A DNA stretch of 56,145 nucleotides from Gammaproteobacteria bacterium (GCA_029863125.1 JAOTWB010000012.1:1-56145), one strand, 5' to 3'; numbered from the stretch's first letter, positions 18,536-28,374 are shown. Translations and numbers: made by a program. Notes: generated by a model from the sequence alone, not told the origin.

Positions 18536-20242
18536 ATGCGTTTTTCCGAATTCGGGCTGACCACACTAAAGGAAGTACCTGCCGAGGCAGAAATTGTCAG
18601 CCATAAACTCATGCTGCGCGCCGGGCTGATACGACGCCTCGCATCCGGGCTCTTCACCTGGATGCCGATCGGCCTTCGAGTCCTGCGCAAAGTCGAAGCC
18701 GTGGTCCGTGAGGAGATGGATCGCGCCGGCGCGCTCGAGCTGCTGATGCCGGCCGTGCAACCTGCGGAGCTGTGGCAGGAATCCGGGCGCTGGGACCAGT
18801 ACGGTCCACTACTGCTGCGCATGCAAGATCGCCACCAGCGGGACTTCTGTTTTGGCCCGACGCATGAGGAAGTCATTACGGATATCGCGAGACGGGAACT
18901 GCGAAGCTACAAGCAGCTGCCAATTAATTATTATCAGATACAGACCAAGTTTCGTGATGAAATTCGGCCTCGGTTCGGCGTGATGCGAGCTCGCGAATTC
19001 ATTATGAAAGACGCGTATTCCTTCGATATCGACCATGCCGGACTCGAAGCGTCGTACTCCCGGATGCATGCGGCTTACACCGCGATCTTCGAGCGCCTCG
19101 GTCTGAAATTCCGCGTCGTCGACGCCGACAGCGGAGAAATCGGTGGCAGCCGCTCGCAGGAATTTCACGTACTGGCCGACTCCGGCGAAGACGCGATTGC
19201 GTACAGCGACGTGGACAACTACGCATCGAACATCGAGACGGCGGCGACGTCCGCGCCGGAAGGCAGTCGCCCGAGCGCGAAACAGCCGCTTGAGAAGGTC
19301 AGGACGCCCGGAATCGGGACGATTGATGCGCTGTGCAAATTCCTGGCCGTCACTCCGGCGCAGACGCTCAAGACCCTGATCGTCGACGGCACCGATGGAC
19401 CCGTCGCCCTTGCGCTACGCGGCGACCACGCGCTCAATTCCGTCAAGGCACAGAAAATTCCGGGGGTCGCATCGCCGCTGACGATGGCCAGAGCGGAGGT
19501 GATACACAATGTCACCGGGTGTTCGCCGGGATATGCCGGCCCGATCGGGCTCGACATTCCCCTGTTCTACGACCATGCAACCGCGGCTATGAGTGATTTT
19601 GTCTGCGGCGCCAATGAATCGGACATGCATTACAGGGGCGCCAATTTCGATCGTGACATCGAGGCAAGGGAAACGGTCGATATTCGTAACGTGGTCGCCG
19701 GCGACCCCACCCCGGGCGGCAAAGGCACGCTTAGCATTGCACGAGGTATCGAAGTCGGACATATCTTCCAGCTCGGCGACAAATACAGCCAGTCGATGGG
19801 CGCGACCGTGCAGGACCCGGACGGCAAGAACCGCGTCATGGCCATGGGCTGCTACGGAATTGGCATTACGAGGATCGTCGGTGCTGCGATCGAGCAGAAC
19901 CACGACGAGAATGGCATTATCTGGCCCGGGCCCCTGGCGCCGTTTGACGTGGTGCTGGTGCCGATAAATCTGCAGCGCTCCGATGCGGTGCGCGAGGCCG
20001 CTGAAACGCTGTACGAACAGCTGCAGGAAAAGGGCCTCGACGTGCTCTTCGATGATCGTGACGCGCGGCCAGGCGTAAAGTTTGCTGACGCCGAGCTGAT
20101 CGGGATTCCGCATCGGCTCGTGATCAGCGAACGTAGCCTGGCGGCCGGGGAACTCGAATACCGCCACCGCCGTGATGACGAATCGCGCAATTTGAAACGT
20201 GAAGAGGCTCTCAAACTGCTCGAGAAATATACTGTAAGCTAA
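18536..20242 (+). CDS. proS: Proline--tRNA ligase ProS (bacterial type)
   Basis: 568 residues, class II synthetase. The N-terminal M-R-F-S-E-F, motif 2 region with G-P-T-H-E-E and motif 3 with G-C-Y-G-I-G-I-T-R are present. An editing (YbaK-like) insertion occupies about residues 230-390, as in E. coli ProRS; it clears Ala-tRNA(Pro). The C-terminal anticodon-binding domain begins near 475. The ATG at 18536 follows GAAGG at 18520-18524. The transglycosylase gene follows at once. Confidence 0.97.
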   Translation: MRFSEFGLTTLKEVPAEAEIVSHKLMLRAGLIRRLASGLFTWMPIGLRVLRKVEAVVREEMDRAGALELLMPAVQPAELWQESGRWDQYGPLLLRMQDRHQRDFCFGPTHEEVITDIARRELRSYKQLPINYYQIQTKFRDEIRPRFGVMRAREFIMKDAYSFDIDHAGLEASYSRMHAAYTAIFERLGLKFRVVDADSGEIGGSRSQEFHVLADSGEDAIAYSDVDNYASNIETAATSAPEGSRPSAKQPLEKVRTPGIGTIDALCKFLAVTPAQTLKTLIVDGTDGPVALALRGDHALNSVKAQKIPGVASPLTMARAEVIHNVTGCSPGYAGPIGLDIPLFYDHATAAMSDFVCGANESDMHYRGANFDRDIEARETVDIRNVVAGDPTPGGKGTLSIARGIEVGHIFQLGDKYSQSMGATVQDPDGKNRVMAMGCYGIGITRIVGAAIEQNHDENGIIWPGPLAPFDVVLVPINLQRSDAVREAAETLYEQLQEKGLDVLFDDRDARPGVKFADAELIGIPHRLVISERSLAAGELEYRHRRDDESRNLKREEALKLLEKYTVS

Positions 20243-20280
20243 TGATTTTAATACACTATAAACTATATGATACTGTGGTC

Positions 20281-20856
20281 ATGACATTCATTCGTCGCAT
20301 CGGAACCCTCGCCCTGTGCGCGGCCCTGATTTCAGGCGGGGCTGCCGCGGCCGAGCCGACGCCCGACCCGGAACTCCGCGAAGCACTGCGGCAGGCGGCC
20401 AGCGAGTCTGCGAGCTTTACAGATCGCTTTCATGCCGAGGTGTGGCTGACCGACATGTCGCGTCGCCTGGCACAGCAGGTCGAGGACCCGGATGAACGCA
20501 TCGAGATCCTGACGCTGGTGCACATGGAAGCCGCCCGAGTCGAGCTGCCGCCCGAGCTCGTGCTGGCCGTAATCGAGGTCGAGAGCAATTTCGACCGCTA
20601 CGCCGTTTCCGTCGCCGGGGCGCTCGGACTGATGCAGGTTATGCCGTTCTGGCTCAATGAAATTGGCCGGCCCGACGACAATCTTCTGCACACCGACACT
20701 AACCTTCGCTACGGCTGCACAATCTTGCGCTTTTATCTCGACAAGGAAAAAGGCGATTTGCGGCGGGCGCTGGGCCGCTATAACGGCAGCCTCGGCAAGC
20801 GCAAATACCCGAACAAGGTCATCGACAAGCTCAGCAAGAAGTGGTTTCAGGCCTGA
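20281..20856 (+). CDS. Periplasmic lytic transglycosylase (SLT domain)
   Basis: 191 residues. The start at 20281 gives a classic signal peptide, with a basic R-R-I-G n-region, a hydrophobic core and an A-A-A cleavage site near residue 24; a further ATG at 20242 would overlap the proS stop but add a poor leader. The SLT domain (about 85-190) has the catalytic Glu in V-I-E-V-E-S-N-F-D and the G-A-L-G-L-M-Q-V-M-P motif. It cleaves peptidoglycan between MurNAc and GlcNAc. The short form without extra modules fits the transglycosylase SLT proteins found after proS in Xanthomonadales-like genomes. Confidence 0.88.
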   Translation: MTFIRRIGTLALCAALISGGAAAAEPTPDPELREALRQAASESASFTDRFHAEVWLTDMSRRLAQQVEDPDERIEILTLVHMEAARVELPPELVLAVIEVESNFDRYAVSVAGALGLMQVMPFWLNEIGRPDDNLLHTDTNLRYGCTILRFYLDKEKGDLRRALGRYNGSLGKRKYPNKVIDKLSKKWFQA

Positions 20857-20861
20857 TGCGG

Positions 20862-21095
20862 CTAGCCGATCGTGAAGCCCGCCAGCTCCTGGTATTTAGC
20901 CGGACTTTCCTCAACGGCTGACACATCCGCCAGCGGCGGGCCCTGGTGCAACCAGGCTCCAAGCGCGTTCAACGCTTCCTCGGAGCCGCAGGCCAGGACT
21001 TCGACGTCACCGTTGTCGAGGTTGATCGCGTGTCCCGTGATTCCGAGCCGCTGCGCTTCACGCCGCGTGCTGTCGCGAAACCAGACGCCCTGCAC
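20862..21095 (-). CDS. Acylphosphatase without an obvious start codon
   Basis: 77 residues from GTG 21095. The frame is clearly an acylphosphatase: V-Q-G-V-W-F-R binds the phosphate (Arg) and A-I-N-L-D-N-G-D-V-E-V carries the catalytic Asn. The family normally begins about ten residues earlier, and the frame upstream does encode R-Y-R-V-R-G-R before V-Q-G-V. However, no ATG, GTG or TTG occurs in that frame between 21095 and about 21200. Either a non-standard start is used, the GTG inside the phosphate loop serves, or a sequence error removed the start. The enzyme hydrolyses acyl phosphates in the cytoplasm. Confidence 0.8.
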   Translation of the reverse strand: MQGVWFRDSTRREAQRLGITGHAINLDNGDVEVLACGSEEALNALGAWLHQGPPLADVSAVEESPAKYQELAGFTIG

Positions 21096-21157
21096 GCGGC
21101 CCCTGACGCGGTATCGCCGTGCTGTTTGCGGTGAACCTGCTGAAGACGAGCGCGGCG

Positions 21158-21484
21158 TTATCGGGAATCGTCCGGAGAATCGGCCTCTGCAGCCTCGCTG
21201 GCTTTGAGCGCATCCAGGGCCTTCATTTTCGCCTGCTTCGCGTTATATCGCGCCTGCGAGTACTGGCGTTCATTGAGCTTTTGCTCGGCACTCTGCAGAT
21301 AGGATTCGGCGGCTTTCAGGTGAATCGCAGCTTTTTCAGCCGCCCCGGCCTCCTTTGCGACGGCAATCGCCTGCCGTGCATCGCTCATTTCCTGGACAGG
21401 CGGCGCCGTTTCACACGCTGCCAGGGACAGGACAGCGGTGGCCAGGAGCACCTGCGCAAGTGATTTGAGTCCGGATTTTTTCAC
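21158..21484 (-). CDS. DUF4398 lipoprotein
   Basis: 108 residues. The signal peptide ends in a lipobox L-A-A-C at about residues 21-24, so it is predicted to be membrane-anchored by lipidation. The mature part is a single long amphipathic helix rich in Ala, Glu and Lys, with the Y-L-Q-S-A-E-Q-K-L segment typical of DUF4398. Such proteins are envelope lipoproteins of unknown function, sometimes next to OmpA-like proteins. Its stop is 63 bases upstream of the acylphosphatase GTG on the same strand, so the two may share a message. Confidence 0.85.
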   Translation of the reverse strand: MKKSGLKSLAQVLLATAVLSLAACETAPPVQEMSDARQAIAVAKEAGAAEKAAIHLKAAESYLQSAEQKLNERQYSQARYNAKQAKMKALDALKASEAAEADSPDDSR

Positions 21485-21579
21485 GCTTTATTCTTGCTTA
21501 TGAGAAACCCTCCAACGCTATCAATCGGGACCACCGGCCGTCAAGCCAACCGCTTTGCGCTGACGCGCCCGATCCTGCC

Positions 21580-21588
21580 TGCTAGAGT
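21580..21588 (+). promoter_or_regulatory. Extended -10 promoter candidate for arsC
   Basis: TGCTAGAGT is an extended -10 form (TGn plus TAGAGT) 38 bases before the arsC ATG. The same TGCTAGnnT pattern precedes two other genes here (44850, 51988). No clear -35. Confidence 0.35.
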
Positions 21589-21625
21589 TTGCTTTCGGCG
21601 CAGAAGCTCGTTTGACGAGGACCTC

Positions 21626-21982
21626 ATGGCATTAACGATCTACCACAACCCCGGCTGCTCCAAGTCGCGCAAGACCCTGGAAATCCTGCAAACTGCGGGC
21701 GTCGCGACGACCATCGTGCCCTATTTGGAACAGACGCCCGACGCGAGCCGGATTCTTGCTATCGCGGCCCAGCTCGGCAGCCCCGTGGCCGGGCTGCTGC
21801 GACGCGGCGAAAGCGCGGTCCGGGACGCGACCGACCTTCCCGCTCTCGACGACGACAACGCCCTCGCCGCCTGGATCGCCGCGCATCCTGTTGCGCTGCA
21901 GCGGCCCATCGTCGTTGACTCGGAAAGCGGCAGGGCAGTGATCGGCAGACCGCCCGAGAATGTGCAGGAACTGATTTCCTGA
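21626..21982 (+). CDS. arsC: Arsenate reductase ArsC, glutaredoxin-coupled type
   Basis: 118 residues, thioredoxin fold. The active-site N-P-G-C-S-K-S-R holds the catalytic Cys at residue 11, and R-P-I-V-V-D near 92 and I-G-R-P-P-E near 106 complete the ArsC pattern. It would reduce arsenate to arsenite with glutathione/glutaredoxin. No ars regulator or efflux gene is nearby, so a housekeeping or YffB-like role is possible. The ATG follows GAGGA at about 21616. The stop overlaps the wrbA start (TGATG). Confidence 0.9.
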   Translation: MALTIYHNPGCSKSRKTLEILQTAGVATTIVPYLEQTPDASRILAIAAQLGSPVAGLLRRGESAVRDATDLPALDDDNALAAWIAAHPVALQRPIVVDSESGRAVIGRPPENVQELIS

Positions 21983-22587
21983 TGGCCGAGATCCTCGTCC
22001 TATATTACTCGCGCAAGGGCGCCACGGAAGCGCTTGCTCGCGAAGTGTGCCATGGCGTCGACGCCGTGTCCGGCATGGCGGCGCGCCTCCGCACGGTGCC
22101 GCGGGTGTCGGATGTCAGCGAAGCCGTCGAGAGCGCCGTGCCCGGCTCCGGCCCGCCGTATGCCATACCCGCCGATCTCGCCGAGTGCGCGGGCCTGGTC
22201 ATGGGCAGCCCGGCCTATTTCGGCAACATGTCGGCGCCGCTCAAGCACTTTCTTGACGGCACGGTACAAGAATGGTTCAAAGGCGCTGCCGTCGGCAAGC
22301 CGGCCGGCGTGTTTGCCTCAACGTCGTCCTTGCATGGCGGTCAGGAGTCGGCGCTGCTTTCCATGGCGCAGCCGTTACTGCACCACGGCATGCTGATCGT
22401 CGGTTTGCCGTACACCGAAGAGGCATTGACGACAACGAGGACGGGGGGAACGCCCTATGGCGCCACACATGTCACCTGGAATCGCCGGCCCGACTCGCTG
22501 TCCGAAGAAGAAAAGCGGCTGGCGCGCGCCCTCGGAAAACGCGTCGCAGAAATTGCGAGCCGGCTGGCCGACCCGGTCACGGCTTAG
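21982..22587 (+). CDS. wrbA: NAD(P)H:quinone oxidoreductase, WrbA-type flavoprotein
   Basis: 201 residues. Flavodoxin-like fold: phosphate-binding loop Y-S-R-K-G-A-T near residues 9-15, G-S-P-A-Y-F-G-N-M near 74-82 and S-T-S-S-L-H-G-G-Q-E near 112-121 bind FMN. WrbA reduces quinones by two electrons and limits oxidative stress. Translation is coupled to arsC. It converges on hda, the two stops overlapping. Confidence 0.88.
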   Translation: MAEILVLYYSRKGATEALAREVCHGVDAVSGMAARLRTVPRVSDVSEAVESAVPGSGPPYAIPADLAECAGLVMGSPAYFGNMSAPLKHFLDGTVQEWFKGAAVGKPAGVFASTSSLHGGQESALLSMAQPLLHHGMLIVGLPYTEEALTTTRTGGTPYGATHVTWNRRPDSLSEEEKRLARALGKRVAEIASRLADPVTA

Positions 22588-23285
22588 CCGTTTTCGGGCA
22601 GATTGAGCACGTCCCGCACGAACGGAACGGTAAGGCGCCGCTGTGCGCGCAGCGCCTCCAGGTCCAGCTTGTCCAGCAATCCGTACAGGCTCGCCATGTC
22701 GCGACGGCTGCGCTTCAGCAAATAGCGCGCGGTTTCACCCGGAAGATCGAGTCCGCGATGCCTGGCGCGCAGCTGCAGGGCCGTCACTCTATGCTCATCG
22801 TCAAGCGCGTGGACGTGAAACACCGGCAGTCGCGACAAGCGGCTTGCAAGATCGGCCAGTCGTATCGGGCACTCGCGCGGCGCCATGCCGGCAGCAACAA
22901 TCAGCTGGCTCCCGGCGTCGAAAAGCTGGTTGCATAAATCAAATAACGCGGCCTCCCAGTCCGCGTCCCCCACGACTGTCTCGACGTCGTCGATGCAAAC
23001 CAGTTCGCGGCTCGCAAGCCCTTCCAGTATCCCCGGCCCTGATACGGCGAACTTTGACAGCGGGATGTACACGGAGCGATCACCGGCTCGGTCGCAGACC
23101 GCCTGTAGCAAATGTGTCTTGCCCGCGGATTCCGGGCCCCACAACCAGCATCCGTGTGCTTCCCGACCGCCGGCGCCACCGGCGAGCTCACGCAGCGTCG
23201 CCACCAGCGACTCGTTGCCGTGCGAGTAAAAACTGGCAAACACCGCGTGATCGGCAAGACGCAATGGCAAGACGAGCTGGTTCAT
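22584..23285 (-). CDS. hda: DnaA regulatory inactivator Hda
   Basis: 233 residues, AAA+ protein homologous to DnaA domain III. With the clamp it stimulates hydrolysis of DnaA-ATP and so prevents re-initiation. Walker A is G-P-E-S-A-G-K-T-H near residue 50 and Walker B is L-V-C-I-D-D-V-E near 95. The N-terminus M-N-Q-L-V-L-P-L-R-L fits the clamp-binding Q-L-x-L-P-L peptide. The ATG at 23285 overlaps the upstream stop as ATGA. The AI-2E protein / Hda order is common in gammaproteobacteria. Confidence 0.93.
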   Translation of the reverse strand: MNQLVLPLRLADHAVFASFYSHGNESLVATLRELAGGAGGREAHGCWLWGPESAGKTHLLQAVCDRAGDRSVYIPLSKFAVSGPGILEGLASRELVCIDDVETVVGDADWEAALFDLCNQLFDAGSQLIVAAGMAPRECPIRLADLASRLSRLPVFHVHALDDEHRVTALQLRARHRGLDLPGETARYLLKRSRRDMASLYGLLDKLDLEALRAQRRLTVPFVRDVLNLPENG

Positions 23286-24346
23286 TCGTCCTCGAGTACC
23301 ACCATGGCGTCGGGATGTTCCTTGAGATAGCGGTGAAATGCGAAGCGCACCAGCACAGAGAGAACCGCGGCCGTCGGCAGAGCAAGCAGTATCCCGAAGA
23401 AGCCGAACAGCTGGCCGCCGGCCGCGACGGCGAGAATGATAATCACCGGATGCAGACCGATGCGGTCGCCGACCAGCTTCGGCGTCAGCACCGAGCCTTC
23501 GAGAACCTGGGCGAGCGTGAAGGTGACGACAACGCCGACGATTTGCCAGAGCGGGTTTGGCTCGAGCGCGACCGTCAGGCCTGCAAGCGCGATACCGAAC
23601 ACGAATCCGAGGTACGGAACGAAGCTGACCAGACCTGCGACGACGCCGATAGCTACCGCAAACTTCAGCCCTACGAGGCTGAGCCCGATCGAATAGATGA
23701 TCGCAAGCGCGGCCATGACGAGTAGTTGACCGCGCAGGAACGCGCTGAGTACGTCGTCCGTTTCGCGCGCAAGCTGGAAGACGGTATCGCGCTGGCTTTC
23801 CGGCACGAGGGCGCCTACGTGCACGAGAATCGAATCCCAGTCGCGCAGCAGATAAAACGTCAGAATCGGGATCAGGAACAGGCTGAGGACGGCCGCCGCC
23901 AGAGCGCCGCCGGATTTGCTGACTGACAGCAAGAGCTTGCCACTCCAGCTGCCGACCATGTCGCTGTAGCGCGCAAGAAACGCGCCGATACCTACGTCGT
24001 CGCCCGATTCCAGATCGAGCCAATCGGTGACCGACGGCAGCCATTCCTGCTCGACGCGCCTCGCGATGTCGGGCAGCGCATCGAACAGCGCAGAAATCTG
24101 GGTCTTGATCAACGGCCCGACGAGCAGGATCAAGAGCGCGAGCAGGAGGAATGTAATCAGGAATACAGCGACAACCGCCAACGTACGCGGCATCTTGAGC
24201 TTCTGCAGACGATCCGCGAGGGGGTCGCCTATGTAGGCGAGCAACGCGGCAGCAACGAATGGAGTCAGCACCGGTGCCAGGAGATAGAATAGCCAGCCGG
24301 TCAAGGCTATAGCGATTAGCCAGTTAAGGCGAAGATCAGTCTGCAT
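23282..24346 (-). CDS. AI-2E family (PerM-like) membrane protein
   Basis: 354 residues with about eight membrane helices in the family pattern: two N-terminal pairs, a soluble stretch (about 75-150), then a helical block with L-V-S-F-V-P-Y-L-G and L-V-G-D-R-I-G-L-H-P. Relatives export autoinducer-2 or act as sodium/proton antiporters; the substrate of this one is unknown. It is the second-to-last gene of the run DUF2066 / CDP-alcohol transferase / AI-2E / hda on the minus strand, with only 2 bases to the upstream gene. Confidence 0.88.
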   Translation of the reverse strand: MQTDLRLNWLIAIALTGWLFYLLAPVLTPFVAAALLAYIGDPLADRLQKLKMPRTLAVVAVFLITFLLLALLILLVGPLIKTQISALFDALPDIARRVEQEWLPSVTDWLDLESGDDVGIGAFLARYSDMVGSWSGKLLLSVSKSGGALAAAVLSLFLIPILTFYLLRDWDSILVHVGALVPESQRDTVFQLARETDDVLSAFLRGQLLVMAALAIIYSIGLSLVGLKFAVAIGVVAGLVSFVPYLGFVFGIALAGLTVALEPNPLWQIVGVVVTFTLAQVLEGSVLTPKLVGDRIGLHPVIIILAVAAGGQLFGFFGILLALPTAAVLSVLVRFAFHRYLKEHPDAMVVLEDE

Positions 24347-24348
24347 GT

Positions 24349-24894
24349 CTATTCACCCGCGCGCACACGTATCGACCAGGACCGGGCATAGTCTACGCCA
24401 CTGATAACGACCGTGATCAGAATTGCGGCACCAAGCACCGTGATCGAGATCTCGTCCGGCCACCCAAAGCCGGCGCGACTCAACACGAATAGCAGGAACA
24501 GGAGCTGCAGCGCCGTATTGAGTTTGCTGATTCTCGTTGGCTCGCCCTGCACCGGCTTGACAATGAAATTGTACGCCGCCGCACCGCCAACGATAACGAC
24601 GTCCCGCAGTATCACGATGACCGTGAGCCAAACCGGTATGAGCTGCAGGAACGTCAGCGTGATAAACGTGCCTGCGACAAGCATTTTGTCCGCGACAGGA
24701 TCCAGCAAGGCGCCCAGGCGGGTATGCCAGTCGTATCGGTTCGCAAGATAACCGTCGACACCATCCGAAAAACCGGCCACGAAAAATAATGCGAGTGCCC
24801 ACGCGAAGTGATCGTGGAGTATCAACAGCAGTATCGGTGCCACGAGCAGGATTCGCAGCAACGAAATAGCGTTGGGTAACCAGCGGAGCGACAT
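24349..24894 (-). CDS. CDP-alcohol phosphatidyltransferase (PgsA-like)
   Basis: 181 residues with five to six membrane helices. The catalytic box is D-G-V-D-G-Y-L-A-N-R followed by R-L-G-A-L-L-D-P-V-A-D-K, carrying all four metal-binding aspartates; the usual A-R is A-N-R. Enzymes of this family transfer a phosphatidyl group from CDP-diacylglycerol to an alcohol; glycerol phosphate is most likely, but the alcohol is not fixed by sequence. Start ATG at 24894, 11 bases from the DUF2066 stop. Confidence 0.88.
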   Translation of the reverse strand: MSLRWLPNAISLLRILLVAPILLLILHDHFAWALALFFVAGFSDGVDGYLANRYDWHTRLGALLDPVADKMLVAGTFITLTFLQLIPVWLTVIVILRDVVIVGGAAAYNFIVKPVQGEPTRISKLNTALQLLFLLFVLSRAGFGWPDEISITVLGAAILITVVISGVDYARSWSIRVRAGE

Positions 24895-24905
24895 GTATAC
24901 GGGTG

Positions 24906-26003
24906 TCAGGGGCCGTAGAAAAACTCGAGGGCGCCCACGGACGAAACGTCGCCGACAAGAGAGGCGTTCTCCTGTTCCAAGAGCCCGTTAAACCTCAGGG
25001 CCCGACGGAGCCGATCCGCTCCACCACGAACGTCGACACGGTAACTGACACGATCGCCGGCCACCTCGGTGATGACGTAGTGCTCGATCAGGCTGATGCC
25101 GGCCAGCAGGCGCTGCAGGGAACCGTAGTCCTGCACGGACTCAATTCCGGACACGTTGAGCGCAACCGATTCGACCGGGGCATTGCCGCCGACGGCAAAC
25201 TCCGCGGTCAAGAGATCCGCGATACGACCGACAATTGCCTCGGGCGGTCCGGTCCAGCTGCGCTCTGCCCCGCTGAAATAATAGCTCCACTCTTCGCGGC
25301 GGCCGGACGACGGACGAATCCGTCCGATCAGGATGGAGTTGACGGCGTAGCGATTTGAAGCAGCGATTATTCGCTCATCGAAACCGCCCCAGATGTCGCT
25401 GAAGCTGACGCGCTGCAGGTCGATCGTATCGAGCAGCGGAAATACCAGCGGCAGCCCGCGCCGCTCGGCTATTTCCAGGATGCGCTCCCGTAGACGCTGA
25501 TTGACGTCGATTGAGCGGGACATGCCGTCCGTGCGATCCGGATCGTCGGCGGCGATTATTTCACGGCTGCCGCGACCCCAGTCGACGGCCACCCAGACCA
25601 GCGTCAGCGGTCGCTCAGCGCCCCAGACCGTCCTTCCCGCGTCGCGCAACGTCTGCTCGATGGCCTGCCCGTCGAATGACACCCACAGCGAATCCTTGGC
25701 GCCAGGTCGAAATTGCATGACATAGGACGCCGGATCAGGGAACAGCTCACGGACTGCCTCGGCATTGGAACTGAGATCGGATCCCGATACCCGCAGCAGG
25801 ACCGCGGCGAGAGCCAGTTCGTAGGCGGCTTCGCGCGGATTTTTTGCCTCGCGGTGGTACGGCACCTCGGCCGTGTACAGTGTCGGCACGTCCACGGCAG
25901 CCGCGACGGACAAGAGCCCGCCGTTCAAGACAGCGGCCGCCAGCGCCAAGCAAATCGTATGCCGGAGTCTACCGCAGCGTCGGTATAGTCGGGTTTTCAA
26001 CAA
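24906..26003 (-). CDS. DUF2066 domain-containing secreted protein
   Basis: 365 residues. An N-terminal signal sequence (hydrophobic about 17-35, cleavage near A-A-A) points to export. The domain contains V-R-V-S-G-S-D-L-S and later S-I-L-I-G-R-I, as in DUF2066 proteins, which in gammaproteobacteria commonly sit beside purM. Function unknown. The start is unusual: the frame begins TTG-TTG after a stop at 26019-26021 and no ATG lies before the signal peptide; TTG at 26003 is the likely start. It is divergent from purM with 64 bases between. Confidence 0.85.
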   Translation of the reverse strand: MLKTRLYRRCGRLRHTICLALAAAVLNGGLLSVAAAVDVPTLYTAEVPYHREAKNPREAAYELALAAVLLRVSGSDLSSNAEAVRELFPDPASYVMQFRPGAKDSLWVSFDGQAIEQTLRDAGRTVWGAERPLTLVWVAVDWGRGSREIIAADDPDRTDGMSRSIDVNQRLRERILEIAERRGLPLVFPLLDTIDLQRVSFSDIWGGFDERIIAASNRYAVNSILIGRIRPSSGRREEWSYYFSGAERSWTGPPEAIVGRIADLLTAEFAVGGNAPVESVALNVSGIESVQDYGSLQRLLAGISLIEHYVITEVAGDRVSYRVDVRGGADRLRRALRFNGLLEQENASLVGDVSSVGALEFFYGP

Positions 26004-26067
26004 GGGTGGTTTCCCCGCTCAGAACGAAGCACTATTATATCGCCCTCGCAGAGTATGCCACTCCAAC

Positions 26068-27087
26068 ATGAGCAATAAACCTCTAACCTATAAAGAGGCC
26101 GGTGTCGATATAGACGCCGGCAACGAACTGGTCGAACGGATCAAGCCGCTCGTCAGACGCACACGGCGGCCCGAGGTACTTGCCGGTATCGGCGGTTTCG
26201 GCGGGTTGTTCGCGCTACCGCCGGGCCGCTATCGCGAACCCGTGCTGGTATCGGGCACCGATGGAGTTGGCACCAAGCTGATGCTGGCCCAGCACCTGAA
26301 TCGACACGACACGATCGGTATCGATCTCGTTGCAATGTGTGTCAACGACATACTGGCCCAGGGCGCAGAACCGCTGTTTTTCCTCGACTATTTTGCCTGC
26401 GGCAAACTGGACCCCGGGGTGGCACGTGACGTGATCGCCGGCATCGCCGACGGCTGTGTGCAGGCGGGCGCCGCGCTTGTTGGGGGCGAAACCGCTGAAA
26501 TGCCGGATATGTACGCCGACGGCGACTACGATTTGGCAGGATTCACGGTCGGGGCCGTCGAGCGAGCCGAGTTAATCGACGGCAGCAGCATCGCTGCCGG
26601 GGACGCACTGATCGGTATCGCATCCAGTGGACCGCATTCCAACGGTTACTCGCTGATACGCAAAATCCTCGATCGAGCCGGAGAGTCAGCTATCGACGGT
26701 GAGCCAGCGGACAGCAGGCTCCTTGCGCCAACGCGGATCTACGTCAAATCAATCCTGACGTTGCTTCGCGCGGTTCGTATCAAAGGTCTTGCGCACATCA
26801 CGGGTGGCGGCCTCACGGACAATGTGCCGCGCATTTTTCACGCCGAACTCGATGCCGAAATCGACACCTCGACCTGGCAACAGGGCGCCGTCTTCGACTG
26901 GCTGGCCGAACACGGAAATGTCGCGACAGACGAAATGCGCCGCACGTTCAACTGCGGCGTGGGCATGGTCGCGGCTGTCGATGACAACAAGGTTGAAGAT
27001 GCAATTCAAATCCTGAGGGACCAGGGTGAGAACGCCTGGAGAATTGGTCGCGTAGTGGCCGGCAGCCGGAAAACACGATACGTCTGA
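26068..27087 (+). CDS. purM: Phosphoribosylformylglycinamidine cyclo-ligase PurM
   Basis: 339 residues, close to the usual 345. Makes aminoimidazole ribonucleotide from FGAM with ATP in purine synthesis. N-terminal [12 protein letters not shown], then G-I-G-G-F-G-G-L and the [10 protein letters not shown] loop are family signatures; G-G-E-T-A-E-M-P and the T-G-G-G-L-T-D-N end region are present. The ATG at 26068 gives the standard start. Its stop overlaps the purN start (TGATG). Confidence 0.96.
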   Translation: MSNKPLTYKEAGVDIDAGNELVERIKPLVRRTRRPEVLAGIGGFGGLFALPPGRYREPVLVSGTDGVGTKLMLAQHLNRHDTIGIDLVAMCVNDILAQGAEPLFFLDYFACGKLDPGVARDVIAGIADGCVQAGAALVGGETAEMPDMYADGDYDLAGFTVGAVERAELIDGSSIAAGDALIGIASSGPHSNGYSLIRKILDRAGESAIDGEPADSRLLAPTRIYVKSILTLLRAVRIKGLAHITGGGLTDNVPRIFHAELDAEIDTSTWQQGAVFDWLAEHGNVATDEMRRTFNCGVGMVAAVDDNKVEDAIQILRDQGENAWRIGRVVAGSRKTRYV

Positions 27088-27755
27088 TGGCGGCGCGCTG
27101 TAAAACCGCGATTCTCATCTCCGGATCCGGCACCAACCTCCAGGCATTTATTGATCGAGTCGGCTGCGGCGCGCTGGATCTCGAACTTTGCGTCGTCTTC
27201 TCGAACAAACCCGACGCTTATGGCCTTGTCCGCGCCCGCGATGCCGGCATTCCGACGGCCTGCATCGAGCACGGGCAGTTTGCCGATCGCAGTGCTTTCG
27301 ATCGCGCCGTAGCCGCGAAACTCGATGAATGGCGGCCGAACCTGCTGGTCCTCGCCGGCTTTATGCGCATCCTGAGCCCCGACTTCCTGACACATTACGC
27401 CGGCAGGATTCTGAACATACATCCGGCGCTGCTGCCGGCTTACCCGGGACTGAATACACACCAGCGCGTACTGGACGCCGGGGACAGATGGCACGGCAGC
27501 ACCGTGCATTTTGTAACGGAGAAACTCGACGGCGGACCGCGGATCCTGCAGGGGCGCCTGCCCGTTACCGCCGGCGAGACCGCCGACCAACTGGCCGCAC
27601 GCGTGCAGGCCATCGAGCACCAGATTTATCCCGAGGCTGCCGGCTGGGTTGGCGAAGGTCGCGTCGAATTTCGTGACGACAGGACCTGGATCGACGGCGT
27701 CATGTCCGACGAACCGGTGATACGGATGTTCGATCGCAGGGGAAAAAGACTTTAG
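27087..27755 (+). CDS. purN: Phosphoribosylglycinamide formyltransferase PurN
   Basis: 222 residues. Transfers a formyl group from 10-formyl-THF to GAR. The sequence has I-S-G-S-G-T-N-L-Q-A near residue 11, the catalytic region I-L-N-I-H-P-A-L-L-P (Asn and His) near 109 and G-S-T-V-H-F-V with the later Asp in K-L-D-G-G-P. Translation is coupled to purM, giving a two-gene purine operon. It converges on dcd. Confidence 0.95.
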   Translation: MAARCKTAILISGSGTNLQAFIDRVGCGALDLELCVVFSNKPDAYGLVRARDAGIPTACIEHGQFADRSAFDRAVAAKLDEWRPNLLVLAGFMRILSPDFLTHYAGRILNIHPALLPAYPGLNTHQRVLDAGDRWHGSTVHFVTEKLDGGPRILQGRLPVTAGETADQLAARVQAIEHQIYPEAAGWVGEGRVEFRDDRTWIDGVMSDEPVIRMFDRRGKRL

Positions 27756-27797
27756 GAGCGCATCCCGTCGATCATCGTCGCCGCTCGTGCCGCTCCT
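27754..27797. terminator. Possible bidirectional terminator between purN and dcd
   Basis: AGGAGCG (27754-27760) pairs with CGCTCCT (27791-27797), a perfect 7-base stem around a 30-base loop, flanked by TTTAAATT on the right and CTTTA on the left. It lies exactly between two convergent genes. Confidence 0.35.
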
Positions 27798-27807
27798 TTA
27801 AATTCGA

Positions 27808-28374
27808 TCAGGCTTTCGGCAACGTCACGCCCGTCTGGCCCTGGTACTTGCCGCCGCGGTCCTTGTAGGACGTTTCACACGCCTCATCGGATTCCAGGAA
27901 CAGCATCTGCGCCACGCCCTCATTGGCGTAAATCTTGGCAGGAAGCGGCGTCGTATTGGAAAACTCGAGCGTCACGTGCCCTTCCCACTCGGGTTCAAGC
28001 GGCGTCACGTTCACGATGATGCCGCATCGGGCATAGGTCGACTTGCCGAGACAGATCGTCAACACGGTGCGCGGAATACGAAAGAACTCGACGGTCCTCG
28101 CGAGCGCGAAGGAGTTCGGTGGAATTACACAAACGTCGCTCTGGATATCGACGAAGCTGGTCTCGTCAAAGCCCTTCGGGTCGACGATCGCGGAATTGAT
28201 GTTGGTGAAGATCTTGAATTCATCCGAGCAACGAACGTCATAACCATAGCTCGACGTCCCGTAGCTGACGATGCGCCCGTCGCGATTCTCCCGGACCTGG
28301 TCCGGCTCGAACGGTTCGATCATGCCGTGTTCGACGGCCATGCGGCGAATCCAGTGATCCGCTTTGATGCTCAC
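27808..28374 (-). CDS. dcd: dCTP deaminase Dcd
   Basis: 188 residues. Deaminates dCTP to dUTP, feeding dTMP synthesis. The N-terminal M-S-I-K-A-D-H-W-I, the central G-K-S-T-Y-A-R-C-G and the catalytic Glu in T-P-L-E-P-E-W-E-G are present. The ATG at 28374 overlaps the mrp stop as ATGA (28371-28374), so mrp-dcd is one operon; these two genes are also neighbours of metG in enterics. Confidence 0.96.
   Translation of the reverse strand: MSIKADHWIRRMAVEHGMIEPFEPDQVRENRDGRIVSYGTSSYGYDVRCSDEFKIFTNINSAIVDPKGFDETSFVDIQSDVCVIPPNSFALARTVEFFRIPRTVLTICLGKSTYARCGIIVNVTPLEPEWEGHVTLEFSNTTPLPAKIYANEGVAQMLFLESDEACETSYKDRGGKYQGQTGVTLPKA

Noticed and set aside
24700-24830. Apparent defect in the CDP-alcohol box (A-N-R instead of A-R)
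   Set aside because: All four aspartates are present, and the position after Ala varies in PgsA-like enzymes.
24353-24958. Second reading frame over the CDP-alcohol transferase gene, same strand
   Set aside because: The in-register frame has the complete catalytic aspartate box and membrane helices; the other product is basic and unstructured.
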